From the NCBI GenBank assembly GCA_029964075.1, contig CM057133.1, positions 12,052,699 through 12,116,698 on the forward strand: a stretch of 64,000 bases of DNA, given 5' to 3'. The stretch's first letter is position 1, and each line of letters opens with the position of its first letter. Shown piece after piece: positions 24,001 through 36,000 of the stretch. The notes beneath the pieces are model-generated. The model made no database searches. It saw nothing but the letters and a program-made list of their open reading frames with translations, and had not been told where the DNA came from. The DNA comes from Patiria pectinifera (lineage: Eukaryota; Echinodermata; Asteroidea; Valvatida; Asterinidae). The translations under genes and the position numbers were made by a program.

Positions 24001-27000
24001 AATAGACATGCGGAGTATAATATAACTTGCTTCAGGCGATCGCGCGTGATATCGCCTAGCCTCCCTGCCCATCCGCGGATGAACAATATCCGTGCACGAC
24101 CTGCCTTCCCTCAAATCCAGGTTCATTAAACTATTACATTAAATGAAGTCACGTATCAATAATTGCAAATCAAGATGTCCTGCACTCACACGAGCTCAAC
24201 CACCCCTCGGCTGGTGCCAGTACGGGATTGATTGGCAAATTCGAAACCTCTAATGCATTTCCCTTTATACCCAAAATCTATGGTTACTCTATTGAGTACG
24301 TACTTCCAATTCTAGGTAACCAAGGCAATGCTACACCCTTGTAAGTCAGTTATTCGAATTTGTCAACATAACTCTATTTCTAGCCGAAACAAATACATCT
24401 CGGCTTTTCCCCATCTCGACTATAGAACCACAGAAACCGGGCGATGTCACGATGCATGAAACGCACTTGAATCATCACGTTAACTACGTTGCTATGTTAA
24501 TCGTGGTATCGAATGGTCAGCACTCTCCCTCATCCATTACCCTACAGCGGCCAACGTATATTATTAAAATTGTGGCATTTATTTTTCATCCAAACACGAA
24601 TTGGGTAACTCGTGTCTAATCTGGAAGGGTAGTTTGGGAACTAAGTGCATGGGTTTCAAATAAAAGGGAAGTTGATTTACCTTTCCGATAATAAACCTGA
24701 ATCCAAATACGTCATGCGCGCTTTGTTTACACTTGCGCTTTCATGGGAACTTGTGGCTCTCGTCCCACCTGACTGCCATAGAAAAGCGCATTTGTAAAAA
24801 TGTGACGTCATTACGATTTCGGTCTGTTGTGAGCGTAACCCTACTTAAGATTTTGAGCAAGTCTTATTTTGTTTCAAAACGAAAATAAATGCACAGCAAC
24901 AAAATGAGCCTATACATTTAAGAGTCGAATGTGCACCGTATTGCGCATAGACTAGCTGACGCGACAGCTCTCTGCCGTACATATGATTAATGGACATGCT
25001 ACAATTAATCCATTCAAAACATCCATGTCTTCGAGACCCTTTTCGATCATAAGCCCAATAAGCTTGCCGTGACAGTTTCGATGAGGACAACCTTTCGGGA
25101 TCATTACACATGCAGACAGATTGAAGGATGGTATGGGCTTTTGCGGTATAAGATTGAAAAAAAATACAAAATCATCAACACGATTTTTTTTTCATCAGTG
25201 TAGAATCTGTCTCAGCATTAAGCTAGTTTCACTTAATTCAAATGACGTTACTGCACTAATGCACCTTTGATGACGTCTGAAAGCATCTCTAAAAATGTAA
25301 AGGATATATATATTTTTTTTTTTGCTGTTATTCAACAAGATGTGTTTACTATTCTTCAGTCTCGGAATATCAAATGATGAATGATTTGAGTTCAAAGACC
25401 AGAATCTGTCTCGGAGTAGTTCCGAAATTTATGAAACAATATTTTCAAATAATTTCCCGGTTTTGTTTTGGACATTGTTAATTTCGGACATTTTTATCCT
25501 TTGGCGACCTGAATGGATTAGATTCCAAATTAAATCAAGGGTTAGATAATTATAATGCCGTTAGTGAACGTCTGACTGATGACAGGCATCGTATTACCGT
25601 GGTCCCGAGTCTGAAGATCTGTCTAGCCAGTGGTTTTCAAGAACTCTACTCAACACGGTCACGAACCGTCACAAAGGACCATCACGGCGTTACTTGATAT
25701 TGCCAACAAGCTCGCTGAGTAAAGCTGCTTTTCAATTAGTGGTGGTGCCCTTAACATACAGCGCGTTTAAGTACCATTATAACGCCATGTGAGAGCAGAA
25801 AGCGTGTAGTGCATGTCTGAGGAAAATGTTCTTGACGTGTTATTATATCACATGGAATCATAATGCGAACACACGTTGAGTGCTTTGGATGTAAATGGCC
25901 CATAACTCCTCATTTCCCTCTCCTAAAAACTCTCCGGATACTGATTATAGGAGCAGACCTGCGTCGATGCATGTGAATTAAAGGGGATGCAATATATATT
26001 TTTTTAAGTGTAGCCTCCGTAAAAATGCACCTTTGTAACCAATCTATCCACATTTTCAATTTTCACGTTGTCGTTTTCAAGGATGTTTTGTTTTCGTTTG
26101 GTGTTTTGATAATGCAGATTCCAAAACAGCGTAATTCAAGGCTTAAGCCGTTTCGTTAAAGCTGTTAAGCACTATTTTCGTTGGGTTTTTTTTGGCCGTG
26201 ATAAAATGTTCCGGTTTTGGTGGCCCATTGTTGTTTCAGTACATGGTAGTGGGCCTAAGTCATTAATGTTTTTTCAGTGAGCAAAGTTTAGGGTTTACAC
26301 ATTCATTTGAAAAAAAGTAAACTGAGGAGTGGACGCATTAAATCACATCACAGCCGTACAGCTTTACCATTAATGGTTGTCTCGCAGTTTATACATTTTA
26401 GAGGACTGGATAATTTCACAAATGTGTTCGATATTCAATATTCAATATTCAAATTCCATCTCATGAATGTGTTACATGTTAAAATCCATGTCGCGCACGC
26501 CTTCTTTAATATCGAAAAGCAAATACCATTTGATTCGATTGAATTTTAATAGATATATATATACGAATAAACAATGTTTTCCCCGAGACGTTCACAATAA
26601 CTGGTCCTCACAAAACATTACACTTGGAACAGCCAAAGACAACAAAGATGCAAGCAAGTTTTGAAAATGGAAAATGGTAACTGAAATTACGATTTAAGTG
26701 TACAATACGACTCTTTTTGAAATTAAATTCGATGATCATTATTTTCCTCATGATTTTAAAATATAAATTACCGCTGGCCTGATGACAATATTGTATGCCA
26801 GAAGTACAATCACATACGTTCTTGTCGATCATTCGTAACCACGCTTGCACGAATTTCTACCCTACTTCAAAATTCACAGCTTGAAGTGCTTGGGGATAAT
26901 ATTTCACTACAAACCGTGCGTACTAAACAGATGTTTACATATTATGTCAAACTTCTCTTTTTGTTTACTAAAAAAAATCGAAGGGTGTATAAATTCAGGA

Positions 27001-28017
27001 GCATAAGTTAGAAAAGGTGTTTTCCCTAGGAAAACAGTTATTTACAATATTTTAATTTTGAGGGGAAAAACTGATGTAGGCCTAAGACTTACAATTTTTC
27101 CAAAACGTTAAACAGAGAAGATTAAAGTTAGGGTTTTTGTGTGTGGGGGTGGGTATGTTTGTTTCTGCATTCAATAGGGGACGTTAAACAATAGAGGACA
27201 ATAGGGTCCCCAATTCCCGAAGGTCCCCAATTTGGCGATCGTGTACAAAACATATGGAAAAAGTTAGTACAAACAAAGAGGGACAGTAGGGGTCCCCGAT
27301 TGCACGAAAATACACACTGTGTGTGTGGATGGTGTGTTTGATGATCACTTGTGGAGACCCGGGTATAGGCCCTAATATACAGAACAAGATAATGTAAAGG
27401 TCGCCACAAGGCAATTTCTAAAGGTGAATATGTCTCAACAAGGATTTCCAAATATACTTAGCCGTCGCAAATTAAAGTATTTTATGTAAGGGATATTTGG
27501 TCGGAATTTCAACCCAGGAAAGTAATTCTGGTTAAGTAGTTTTGCATTTTGAAAGTAGATTTCGACCCACTCACAATTTTGTACGCGAGAAAAAAAGCGA
27601 TGGCTCCACAAGGATGTGTGCGTTCAGTTTTGAACCGCTGGTTAATTATAGATATATTAACTGTGCCTGAAAGTGTTCGACTTTCTCCTTTGAATTATAA
27701 ATGTTTCTGTTAATTTATTTAAACGAAAAAAACACTTTTCCTATGTTGGGAGTTTGCAACACTCTGGAACAAGGTTTTGTTTTTTGGTTGCTTTGACGTC
27801 TCATATTCACAAAAGGTAATCATGTAGCCTGCATTATTGTTGGGCCGCAAATGCTTCGAAATTTGTTAAGTAATGCTTCAACAAGCAAGGTGGGCGAATT
27901 TTGTTCGTAAGATGTTTCATCTATACAAGATCTATACAAGCAGTAATACCGGTAACATTTTATGCGAGAAAAATAGCGAGGGGAAAAAATACATTGAGAG
28001 TTGTTCAGATGAATTAC
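21052..28017. other. Long intergenic stretch, no convincing gene
   Basis: About 7 kb, largely AT-rich. I checked open frames at 21382-21582, 22080-22313 (minus), 22380-22568 (minus), 22900-23145 (minus), 24845-25111 (minus), 26307-26549 and 27128-27451 (minus). None has a recognisable domain or paired splice sites. The 22080-22313 frame, with a Cys/His-rich segment, is the least random-looking. C-runs occur near 23405. Confidence 0.4.
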
Positions 28018-28039
28018 AGTTATTGGCGTTACGGACCAC

Positions 28040-28342
28040 TAGCAGTTCATAACGTTAATGGTACTTTTGGGAGACACGGTGTCGCCATTAGTCATACCTT
28101 ATGGAGGCACCGGACATGATTATGGAGAATGTCTCCATAATGTCACAGGTCATATTAAAAGGCAAATTTGTAGCGTCGCAAATAGGCTAGATCGATGGCT
28201 CGTGGTCCAAAAAATAAATGTACCGACATTCGTGGGGTAGGATAAGGTAAAATTGAGGTTAGGTGACATTGAAGTTGGAACAATTTTGTGCACAAGTCCA
28301 GGGGAATGTCTCCCAAAATGACCTATTTCCCGTAACAACTGA
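28040..28342. mobile_element. Possible inverted-repeat element
   Basis: The left end (about 28042-28076, ending GGTACTTTTGGGAGACA) and right end (about 28304-28340, starting TGTCTCCCAAAATGACC) are imperfect inverted repeats. No coding interior and no clear target-site duplication. Confidence 0.4.
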
Positions 28343-28417
28343 TACGTCATATCATTCCATATACAGCTGACACATCATCTAATTTCTATACAGCTATAAA
28401 AGTTGGTACAAATTGGC

Positions 28418-28424
28418 TTTATTT
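28418..28424 (-). terminator. Candidate polyadenylation signal for the minus-strand GPCR
   Basis: The minus strand reads AAATAAATAAAG here, about 110 bases past the stop codon at 28532. AATAAA at this distance is a plausible cleavage signal, but the motif is common in AT-rich DNA. Confidence 0.35.
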
Positions 28425-28531
28425 ATTTCTACGGATGCCTGTTCTTGACATGTTTGTCCCACATTGTGTTTCATTTCATTAAGCTTTATATAGCAGAAAT
28501 TCACTTGAAACAATGGCAGTCATTGCTTTGG

Positions 28532-29611
28532 TCAGCAGGCAGTTTGCTTGTATCGAATCTTGCGTCTACCGTCGTGAAACCCATGGATTGTAGTAGATAT
28601 GACGTCATGATCATGGGAGTGGCTTGGTGAGTGGGCATTGTGGGCTTGGCCCCGGCGCAGGCATAGCCACAGACCCCGTCTGAAGTCTTTGTAACACATG
28701 GCGTAAATGAAGGGGTTTACACACATGTTCACCAGGGCCATGACTACTGTGAATCGGTAGAACACGCCGCTCCTGTCCACGACCCCGCCCATATTGACGT
28801 AGAAGTACATGATCTCATTCGGTCCCCAGCAAACGAGGTACGTTAAAGACACCAGGAAAGTTGTGATGATGACATTGCGTGAGGCCTGCCGTACAAGGCG
28901 TCGCCTAGCCCCACTGCTAGGCATGTCCGCATCTGCTTTACGCCGGGCATGCCGGAGTTTGCAAATTATTCGTGAATACACGAATGCCATGATGCATAGA
29001 GGGATGACGTAATGATCGATCAATGAGAGGAAGCCGATGGCGAGGCCCATTTGCACCGACGGCCATTGCGACGTGCATGTACCATTGGTCACGTGGTTGG
29101 TCAGTCCCCAGCCTAACTCGTGGATCGGACCAACAAACCATGGTATGACGCAGATAAGCCGAGCTTTACGCAGCGTGAACTTTGACCGGTAGTAGAACGG
29201 ATGAAACACAGCAACGTATCGCTCTATCGTTAGGTACACCAAATTACACGTTGAGCTCGTCCCCAGGGCCCAGATCACGTATTCCGATATCCACACCTTG
29301 CATAAAAAATTAGCGACAGCTGGGTCAGAGGGCAGGTTAACTTTGGGTCCGAGGTTGATGAGGACGAATAGCACACTCATGGCCAGGTCTATGGCGGACT
29401 GATTACACACAATGGAACTGGTAACATTGCGCAGGAACGAGGGTGAACGCATGTAAACAAGTATAACAAGACCGTTACCGATGATACCCAACGTTCCTAT
29501 GACGCCATACACAACAAGTAAAAATACCGTTTCTGAATCGGCATCATATTCCATATCTGCAGTCAAATTCACATCAGGAGCATTGGTGTCCCGGTCTCTG
29601 ACGTTATCCAT
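28532..29611 (-). CDS. Intronless class A GPCR, canonical peptide-receptor-like
   Basis: A 359-residue seven-helix receptor in one exon, starting MDNVRDRDTN at the ATG at 29611. It has an N-glycosylation site at N15 and every class A landmark: GN at 45-46 (TM1), D75 (TM2), C104 and C179 for the extracellular disulfide, ERY at 130-132, W158 (TM4), P204 (TM5), CWGP at 261-264 and NPFIY at 299-303. The third loop is basic (HARRK, ARRRLVRQASR). The tail has HSPSHSHDHD and a polybasic GRRKIRYK. Family-level knowledge points to a G-protein-coupled receptor of the neuropeptide-like or orphan group expanded in marine deuterostomes; I cannot name the ligand. Intact motifs contrast with the divergent receptor at 9923-10969. 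Confidence 0.9.
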   Translation of the reverse strand: MDNVRDRDTNAPDVNLTADMEYDADSETVFLLVVYGVIGTLGIIGNGLVILVYMRSPSFLRNVTSSIVCNQSAIDLAMSVLFVLINLGPKVNLPSDPAVANFLCKVWISEYVIWALGTSSTCNLVYLTIERYVAVFHPFYYRSKFTLRKARLICVIPWFVGPIHELGWGLTNHVTNGTCTSQWPSVQMGLAIGFLSLIDHYVIPLCIMAFVYSRIICKLRHARRKADADMPSSGARRRLVRQASRNVIITTFLVSLTYLVCWGPNEIMYFYVNMGGVVDRSGVFYRFTVVMALVNMCVNPFIYAMCYKDFRRGLWLCLRRGQAHNAHSPSHSHDHDVISTTIHGFHDGRRKIRYKQTAC

Positions 29612-31146
29612 GTTGAAATCACTTTGGTTCCATTCGTTATATATTGTTCAAACGACGAAGGTTCTGATCTCAGCTCCCCTGATCTTATATTTGTTGATAG
29701 TCTCTTAACTCAGACTTTTGTAGCTACATCCAGCGGGCCGTAGCAGTCTAATGTAGTGATGCGCATTATATAATACAGTTTCACAATAATCGTGTCCCGC
29801 AAAAGGTACGGCACCATGTAGCACGAGCGAAAACAACCCGATCTCGTATGTGCGGGTTACAAGAATTCCTCCGGCATCCGGAGTCTTGAGGCGCTTGATT
29901 TGTAATGCTCACGAAGACACTCGTTAGAAGACACGCCTTGAGACCTGCGATGAAAAAAAAACTAGTTGATGTTGCCATGTACATTTTTTATCATTTTCAG
30001 ATATTGTGTACCTGTGGCGCCTAGGCTATTTTTCATCATCCATGATGAAGTTTGTGATGATCTGCCGATTTTGCCTCAACCGCATCAAGATGTGATGATG
30101 TGTCATCACCCAGGGGAACCAGTTGCCATGAATACACTGTCGGAAACACTGAGACGCTCCGTTAGCAACGTGTATCATCTAGATCGCCTTGTTGACTACA
30201 CCCGTCTTCCTTTCTCAGTTAGCCGGAAGCCTTTCGAGAGGGCTTTTTGTCTGTGTGATGCAGCTCAGTTAAGTAGTTGACAAACAGGGACGCTGCAGAG
30301 GAATATGCGATGTGGAAAGACACCGACCGCTTTCCATTTGGCTTAATTAATAATGATATATATACCGGTAACGATGATGAAGTCACTGAGGGGCTCACCC
30401 CGGGCAATGGAACACCGCGTACGTGGCACGACTGCCGGATCGCGTATTTTTTTTATTCCTAGGATGGTTAAGGCCAATTCTTGAATAATTCAGTCATTTC
30501 GATGGGAAAATTATGTTTATTCACGAGAACAGAAACAATAACATCAACAGCATGTTGTTTCTTAGTCATCCAGTAACATTAAAGCATTTTAAAGAACGGT
30601 TGTCGTCGAGCTACACAACACAGTAGTAAGTGGATAGCGAGATGAGCTATGGATACAAAGATCCCTGGTTCGAATCCACGTCGTCGCTGCTCATTTTCAT
30701 CGACTGTTTTTCTTCTCCAAATTCATCGTTGAAAATGGCTGATAATTTTAATTTGAATAATTCATGACATTGCGCCTAACCCTCCTGGGAAAAGACGCTG
30801 CCGGATCGGCTTCATGCAGACGCCGTACCACTGCCGTTTCTAATAATGATTATAAACGGATCCACTCTTCTCATCTTCTGCACTACGCGCAAAGTGGAAA
30901 TATGATTAATAAATGATTAAAGAAGAGCGTCGTGTTTCAGTCTTCGAACTGCTACCGTACTGAACATTTTCAGTTCGGTATGACAAATGCGAACGAAACG
31001 AAATACCTTGTACGAACTCCCAAATCTCCAATGATACTCCTATGGACGAATTTGAATTGGAATTGAAACCTATGCTCTCATTGCTAAGCCATTGTATGAT
31101 GATGACCTTTTTTTAATCCTCTCAACAAAAACTGATGTTTTTGGCT
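29612..31146. other. Intergenic, tRNA-like fragment only
   Basis: Upstream flank of the minus-strand GPCR. It holds a B-box-like CTGGTTCGAATCCACG near 30668, preceded by a weak A-box, probably a SINE or tRNA remnant. The open frame at 29966-30280 is unsupported. Confidence 0.4.
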
Positions 31147-31437
31147 TAAGTGCCAACAAGGGCGGATCCAGAACACAATTTTGAAAAAAAAAAAACCCCC
31201 AAAAAAAAACAAAAAAAAAAAATTACGGCGTGGGATGCTCTGTGGTGCGATCTGAGGCAATGAGGACCACTTTAACGAATTTTTTTGAAATTTTTTTTTG
31301 AAAAAAATTTGTTAGCCTTCATTGCTTTATTGCGATTTCAAAAAAAAAAAAAAAAAATTGGTTTCGTTTTTTTGGGGGGGGGCCATGGCCCCCTTTGGCC
31401 CCCCCCCCCTCCCCCTGGATCCGCCCTTGAGTGCCAA
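31147..31437. mobile_element. MITE, CAAGGGCGGATCC family, copy 1
   Basis: The element spans 31155-31429, with terminal inverted repeats CAAGGGCGGATCCAG and CTGGATCCGCCCTTG. AGTGCCAA flanks it on both sides (31147-31154 and 31430-31437), a perfect 8-bp target-site duplication. The interior has A-runs, T-runs and a G/C-run with GGCCATGGCC. A second copy with its own duplication lies at 53734-54040. Confidence 0.9.
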
Positions 31438-32716
31438 TTTGAAATTTGTCAATGGTTGTAAGAAAAAAAAAATTCTCACTAATAGGGCGTAATATTGAGG
31501 TCATTATCCCAATTGCTAATAGTCCTAATGACGTCACGCTTCGTTCATTTCTTGGCGTGCCCCATGGTTCCCCCCCCCCCCCAAGCACGCCGCTGTTTAC
31601 ACTAGCGATCTCTTAGGAGAAGCTTTAATTTAAAAAATAAGCACTTATGTAAACATAGGATGACGTCATCACGTCTCAGGTCTATTACAATAATTAATGT
31701 GAACCTATTAGCGCACATAATGACGTGACTTCAATTTAACACATGAACAAGAAATATTGTTTTGATGAAGTAACTGATGTAGAAAGGTAGGCCTGCTTCT
31801 TAAATGCCTCTAAACCTGCTTTCCAGAGAGGGGGGAAATTGTGTGGGCGTGGGCAAGTCCACGTAACGTCGCTGCTACCTGGTTTATGTGGACCTCTTTT
31901 GTTCGGAAGTCCACGCAGTGAATGTAATGCTTGCACACCCATAGACGTATAAGTGATCTGCCAGCATGCTTTCAATAATACTTGGCCATGATTCGTCACG
32001 TCGCCTAGTCATCGTTAAGTCCACGCTCTTGAAATTGCTATCACGACCCCAGTAATTATGTGGTACTGTCCAGCATGCTAGCAGTTTGTATCCTGGATCC
32101 GTGTTTATTAAAATCGCAAAAGGATCTGTCACTAACAATTTCAACTAAGAGAATTAATTAATTCCACAATGTTCGTCCGTGACATGGAGGCATTATGTCT
32201 TGTTTGATTGCCGCTTCTGCTTGTCAAGAAACACAAATCGGGGAGTAAAATCCATCAGCTGTACACGTGAAATACACGGCCTTTTTGTTACCAATTTTTG
32301 GATTCACTAAAGAAACGAACCAAAACAGATATGAACAAATAAATAAATACACGTACATGTGTAACAAAGGATTGAAATATTGGCAAAGTACCAAGGGACA
32401 TTCATTTGTTATTGTCCGATCCCGTACTCTTATTGATTAACATTAAACGATTTTTGGGTTTAGTACCCCTGCCTTGCCCTGGGTGGTAGTTGTGTCCTCG
32501 TTGCCTAATATAGTCCACCTTTGAACACAAAAACAAAATCGATATTTGTTGTGCCGCTCCTCGCGATCGCGTTTGCTGTAGTCTTCGGTTGCAGAGTGCG
32601 TGTTTCTGGGGGATTGTAAGCACTCCGTCCCGGCGATGTTTGCGAAACTTGGCGACAAATGGTTTGAAACGGACTAAGGTCTTATTCTCGGCAGTTTTTT
32701 TCTCCTGGGAGATGCA
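31438..32716. other. Intergenic, upstream of the lectin gene
   Basis: Two overlapping minus open frames (31736-31999, 31884-32144) and one at 32402-32776 have no domain or splice support. The promoter of the lectin gene should lie at the right end but is not recognisable. Confidence 0.35.
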
Positions 32717-33067
32717 ATGGAGGTGATGCAAGGAGGAATCCGTGTGTTTTTGATAAGTGAGTGACTTAAAACTCATCCGTTTTATTCCGAACTGTTGTGT
32801 CTTTGTTGGGTTTTTTTTCTTCAGTAGGACCCCTCGTCCGCAGGAATAGTTTACCAGGTTTTTTTTATAGATGTTTGAAGATGTTCACTTTTGAGAAGTT
32901 AATCACACACGTTGATTGATGTAATGAATGTTGCCAACGTCTAGTCGGCAAGTTGATACCTTTTAGGCATATCTGAAGAAAGATCTATAAAAGTCAAAAT
33001 TTTATCCCATCTTTTCTTTTCTTTTTTGTTTTCCAGGGATTTTATTGACATTAACCTCAACAACAGG
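32717..33067 (+). CDS. Lectin gene: candidate signal-peptide exons
   Basis: Exon one (32717-32756) runs from an ATG to a GTGAGT donor. Exon two (33038-33067) sits between a TTTTGTTTTCCAG acceptor and a GTGAGT donor. Joined, they read MEVMQGGIRVFLIRILLTLT and then enter the first lectin exon in frame (split codons AGG and GAT). The hydrophobic run VFLIRILLTL suits a signal peptide, although it contains an Arg. A later start at the second Met (32726) is equally possible. Confidence 0.45.
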
Positions 33068-36000
33068 TGAGTTGGAAAAGAATCCTTTTCTTCAATAAGC
33101 TAAAAGTTCCTTGAAAGAGAATTTATGAATGAATTTGTTTCGGCATTCAAATTGCCAAACCTTTGTTCAGATATTATCCCTAAGTAGATTATTATTATGC
33201 CTTATAAACCTGTATTAGACGTGTGTTTAAGGGTCGTTAGTTACTCAAATTTGGACTGAAGTCAAGGGATAATTTTCAAATTTGCTTTCTTACCAAAAAA
33301 AAAAGGTGGGCTATATTTACTCTAAAATGGTTTGGTCGCCACTTTTTGTTTCACTCTTTGAAAATTAGAAAGTAAAACTTGTATACGTCTGCGGGCGGAT
33401 ATATTTGATAAGTTTCCTCCTGCTAATATTCGGAAATAAAACGATTTTTGAATTTAAAAAAAAATACCCCTTCTTATTCGATGTCTTATTGGAAAGCACA
33501 CTATCGTATCCAATACTTAAAACAATTACTTTGGGGGATGTTTCGCCAAAAAAGGCAGTTGACTTATCATCGTACGTAGAGTGCATAATAACTAACCTGT
33601 TGAAATTTTAGCTCAATGACTGCTGTGGATTTCAGAAAAACGTTTATCATTTTGGGGTCTTATATTGGATTACGTTGCTGACGCTGCTATAACATAATTA
33701 TAACAGCACCTGTTTTTTATTCATTCGATCGAGACCATTAACTACCTGACGAAATAATTTCACAGGGTTTAGCGTGGTTTCTCATTAAACTTTGGACATG
33801 TGTTTAGGTAATTACACATTTTCATAAGTGTCTAATTCACGATATTATGAAGGTTGATTATATTTATATATATTTATTGATGGCATTGTGATTTTTCCAT
33901 CCTTTACTTAACTATCTGACACATTTTTGTCTTCTTCGGATCAGATGCCATGTCACAATGCCGTAAGGACTGGAGTCAGTATGGTACGCAGTGTTTCTAC
34001 GTGAATACCCAGCACCTGAACTACGCCAATGCCAAGGGGCATTGTGAGTCCTACGGAGGCGGGTCAACCATTGCCAGTATTTCCGACAGTGGTGTCAATG
34101 GCCATATACAATCGCTTATATCTGGCATCTCGAGTTCCAAGGCCTACATAGGTGAGTTTGCGCCTTTAAAGGTGCATATCTTTGAATGCTCTTAAAACAA
34201 TATTTTTTTATTTTTTTTTCTCTCCTAACGAATTTTCCATTTGTATGTTAGCGAAAAAAATATATTCTGACGGGTGTATGCAACACTCTAAAAACAGGGC
34301 TTTCATTTTGTGCACAAATGGCCCGCCCTGCGAGCGTGCGATGAACTTGACAGCCAGTTCGCACTTGACGAAAAAAATAACTTAATAAGTGAACGCCGGT
34401 GCATGGATTGCTAGGAAAATGACAATTGAAAAAAAAGGAATCTTTTCATTACGAGTTGAAACTTGAAACACTGGAAGTACATCTTTTATTAAGGTAAATT
34501 AAAATAATTCTCTACATTTTGTTAATTTATAACACCAAATTCACTTCCACGCAGCCCAGTTTTTCGGAACCATACTCATAAACATGTATAATTATGTACA
34601 TCCGACTTGGATTAAACTTCTGACGTGACAGTCGTCACTAAAAAAAAATTGTCGGAACAGCAATGTGTTGGTCCACAGCCACAGCTACTCAAAGTTCTTT
34701 GCGATGTTTTTTTTTGGGGGGGGGGGGGTATCAGGTGGAAATATCACACAATACAACATATCGACTCATAGACCTAAAGTGACAGAATTCTATCGATCCT
34801 TCGCCGAGTGGAGCAAGAGTGTAAAACCGATGTCAATTTGAAAGCTTTTCAGAAACTTTTGTAATTTTTTTTTATTGACATAATGTCCGTGCGACGTCGA
34901 GATCGACGCCGAGGCGGCCTTTTCCAAAATAATAGTTGATCAGTCAATCCGACTGACAGCTCTAAACACCCAGCGTTCAGTATGAGATCGAATTAATTCA
35001 TTAAAAACAACAATCATATGTATTTAATTCAGATATAATAAGCCGATAAGATAAGCCCATCGCAATTTTTACCTCAAGGTTTTCGGAGCCACCAGTTGCT
35101 TTGTATGTGTATACCGCCCTCATTCGGGTCAAATAAACTGGTCTGACAAGAGAGGGCGTAACAGCGCGGCATACAATTTCTTTTAGTTGGGTTTTAATTT
35201 TTGCTCAACCTCTTCCTAAATTCTATTTCAAAATTCGATGTATATGTAGGCAGTAACATGAATTCCTCCATGGTAGAAACAGTGTTAGTGATGCGGGTGT
35301 GGATATAGGAAAGAATGTTGCAACCTGACGCTACTTAACTTGTTGTTTACAATTGAAAATGTTTCTCACTCTCAGTTCCAGTGATTCATGTTCATTATGT
35401 CATGTATGTTTTGCATTGACCAACCTTCATTGATTTGATATATGAAGAAAAAAAGCAGCGTCAGGTTGCAACATTCTTTCCTAAATGTATTCCAAGCCAG
35501 TAATAATGGTATGCAACTTAGTTTATTGATATTTACACGCAACATGATGTCAGGGTCTGTGATGTGACACTGTTGTTATTGTTAGCTTGCCATGCTTGCG
35601 CTCAGTTCAGCAGGGTTGTTTTTTTTTACTTTTTGCGATGTCACCTCAGTTTGATTTGATTTTGTTTTGTTCTTATAATTTGATTTTTAGGGAAAAACGT
35701 GATCCTTATCTTTAGGACACCTCTATAATACGAGTTCTGATCAAAACTGACTTTTGCAATATGACTGTCCAGTACCAAAGTGACTTTTGCAGGCTAAATG
35801 GAAAGCTTCTGAAAGCATGGAGGTTCTTCAGATAAATCATAAACTCATGTTTGTTGTAATTTTGAACATGTTGAAAGCACTTTCAAAGAAAATGTGACTT
35901 TCCTAGATCTTCTCACAACACAAGTGAAAGTCCAACACAATGAAAGCCCAATGCTGATTGGCTGCTAATAAAATAGATAGTAAAGGTTTTTTTATCAGCC

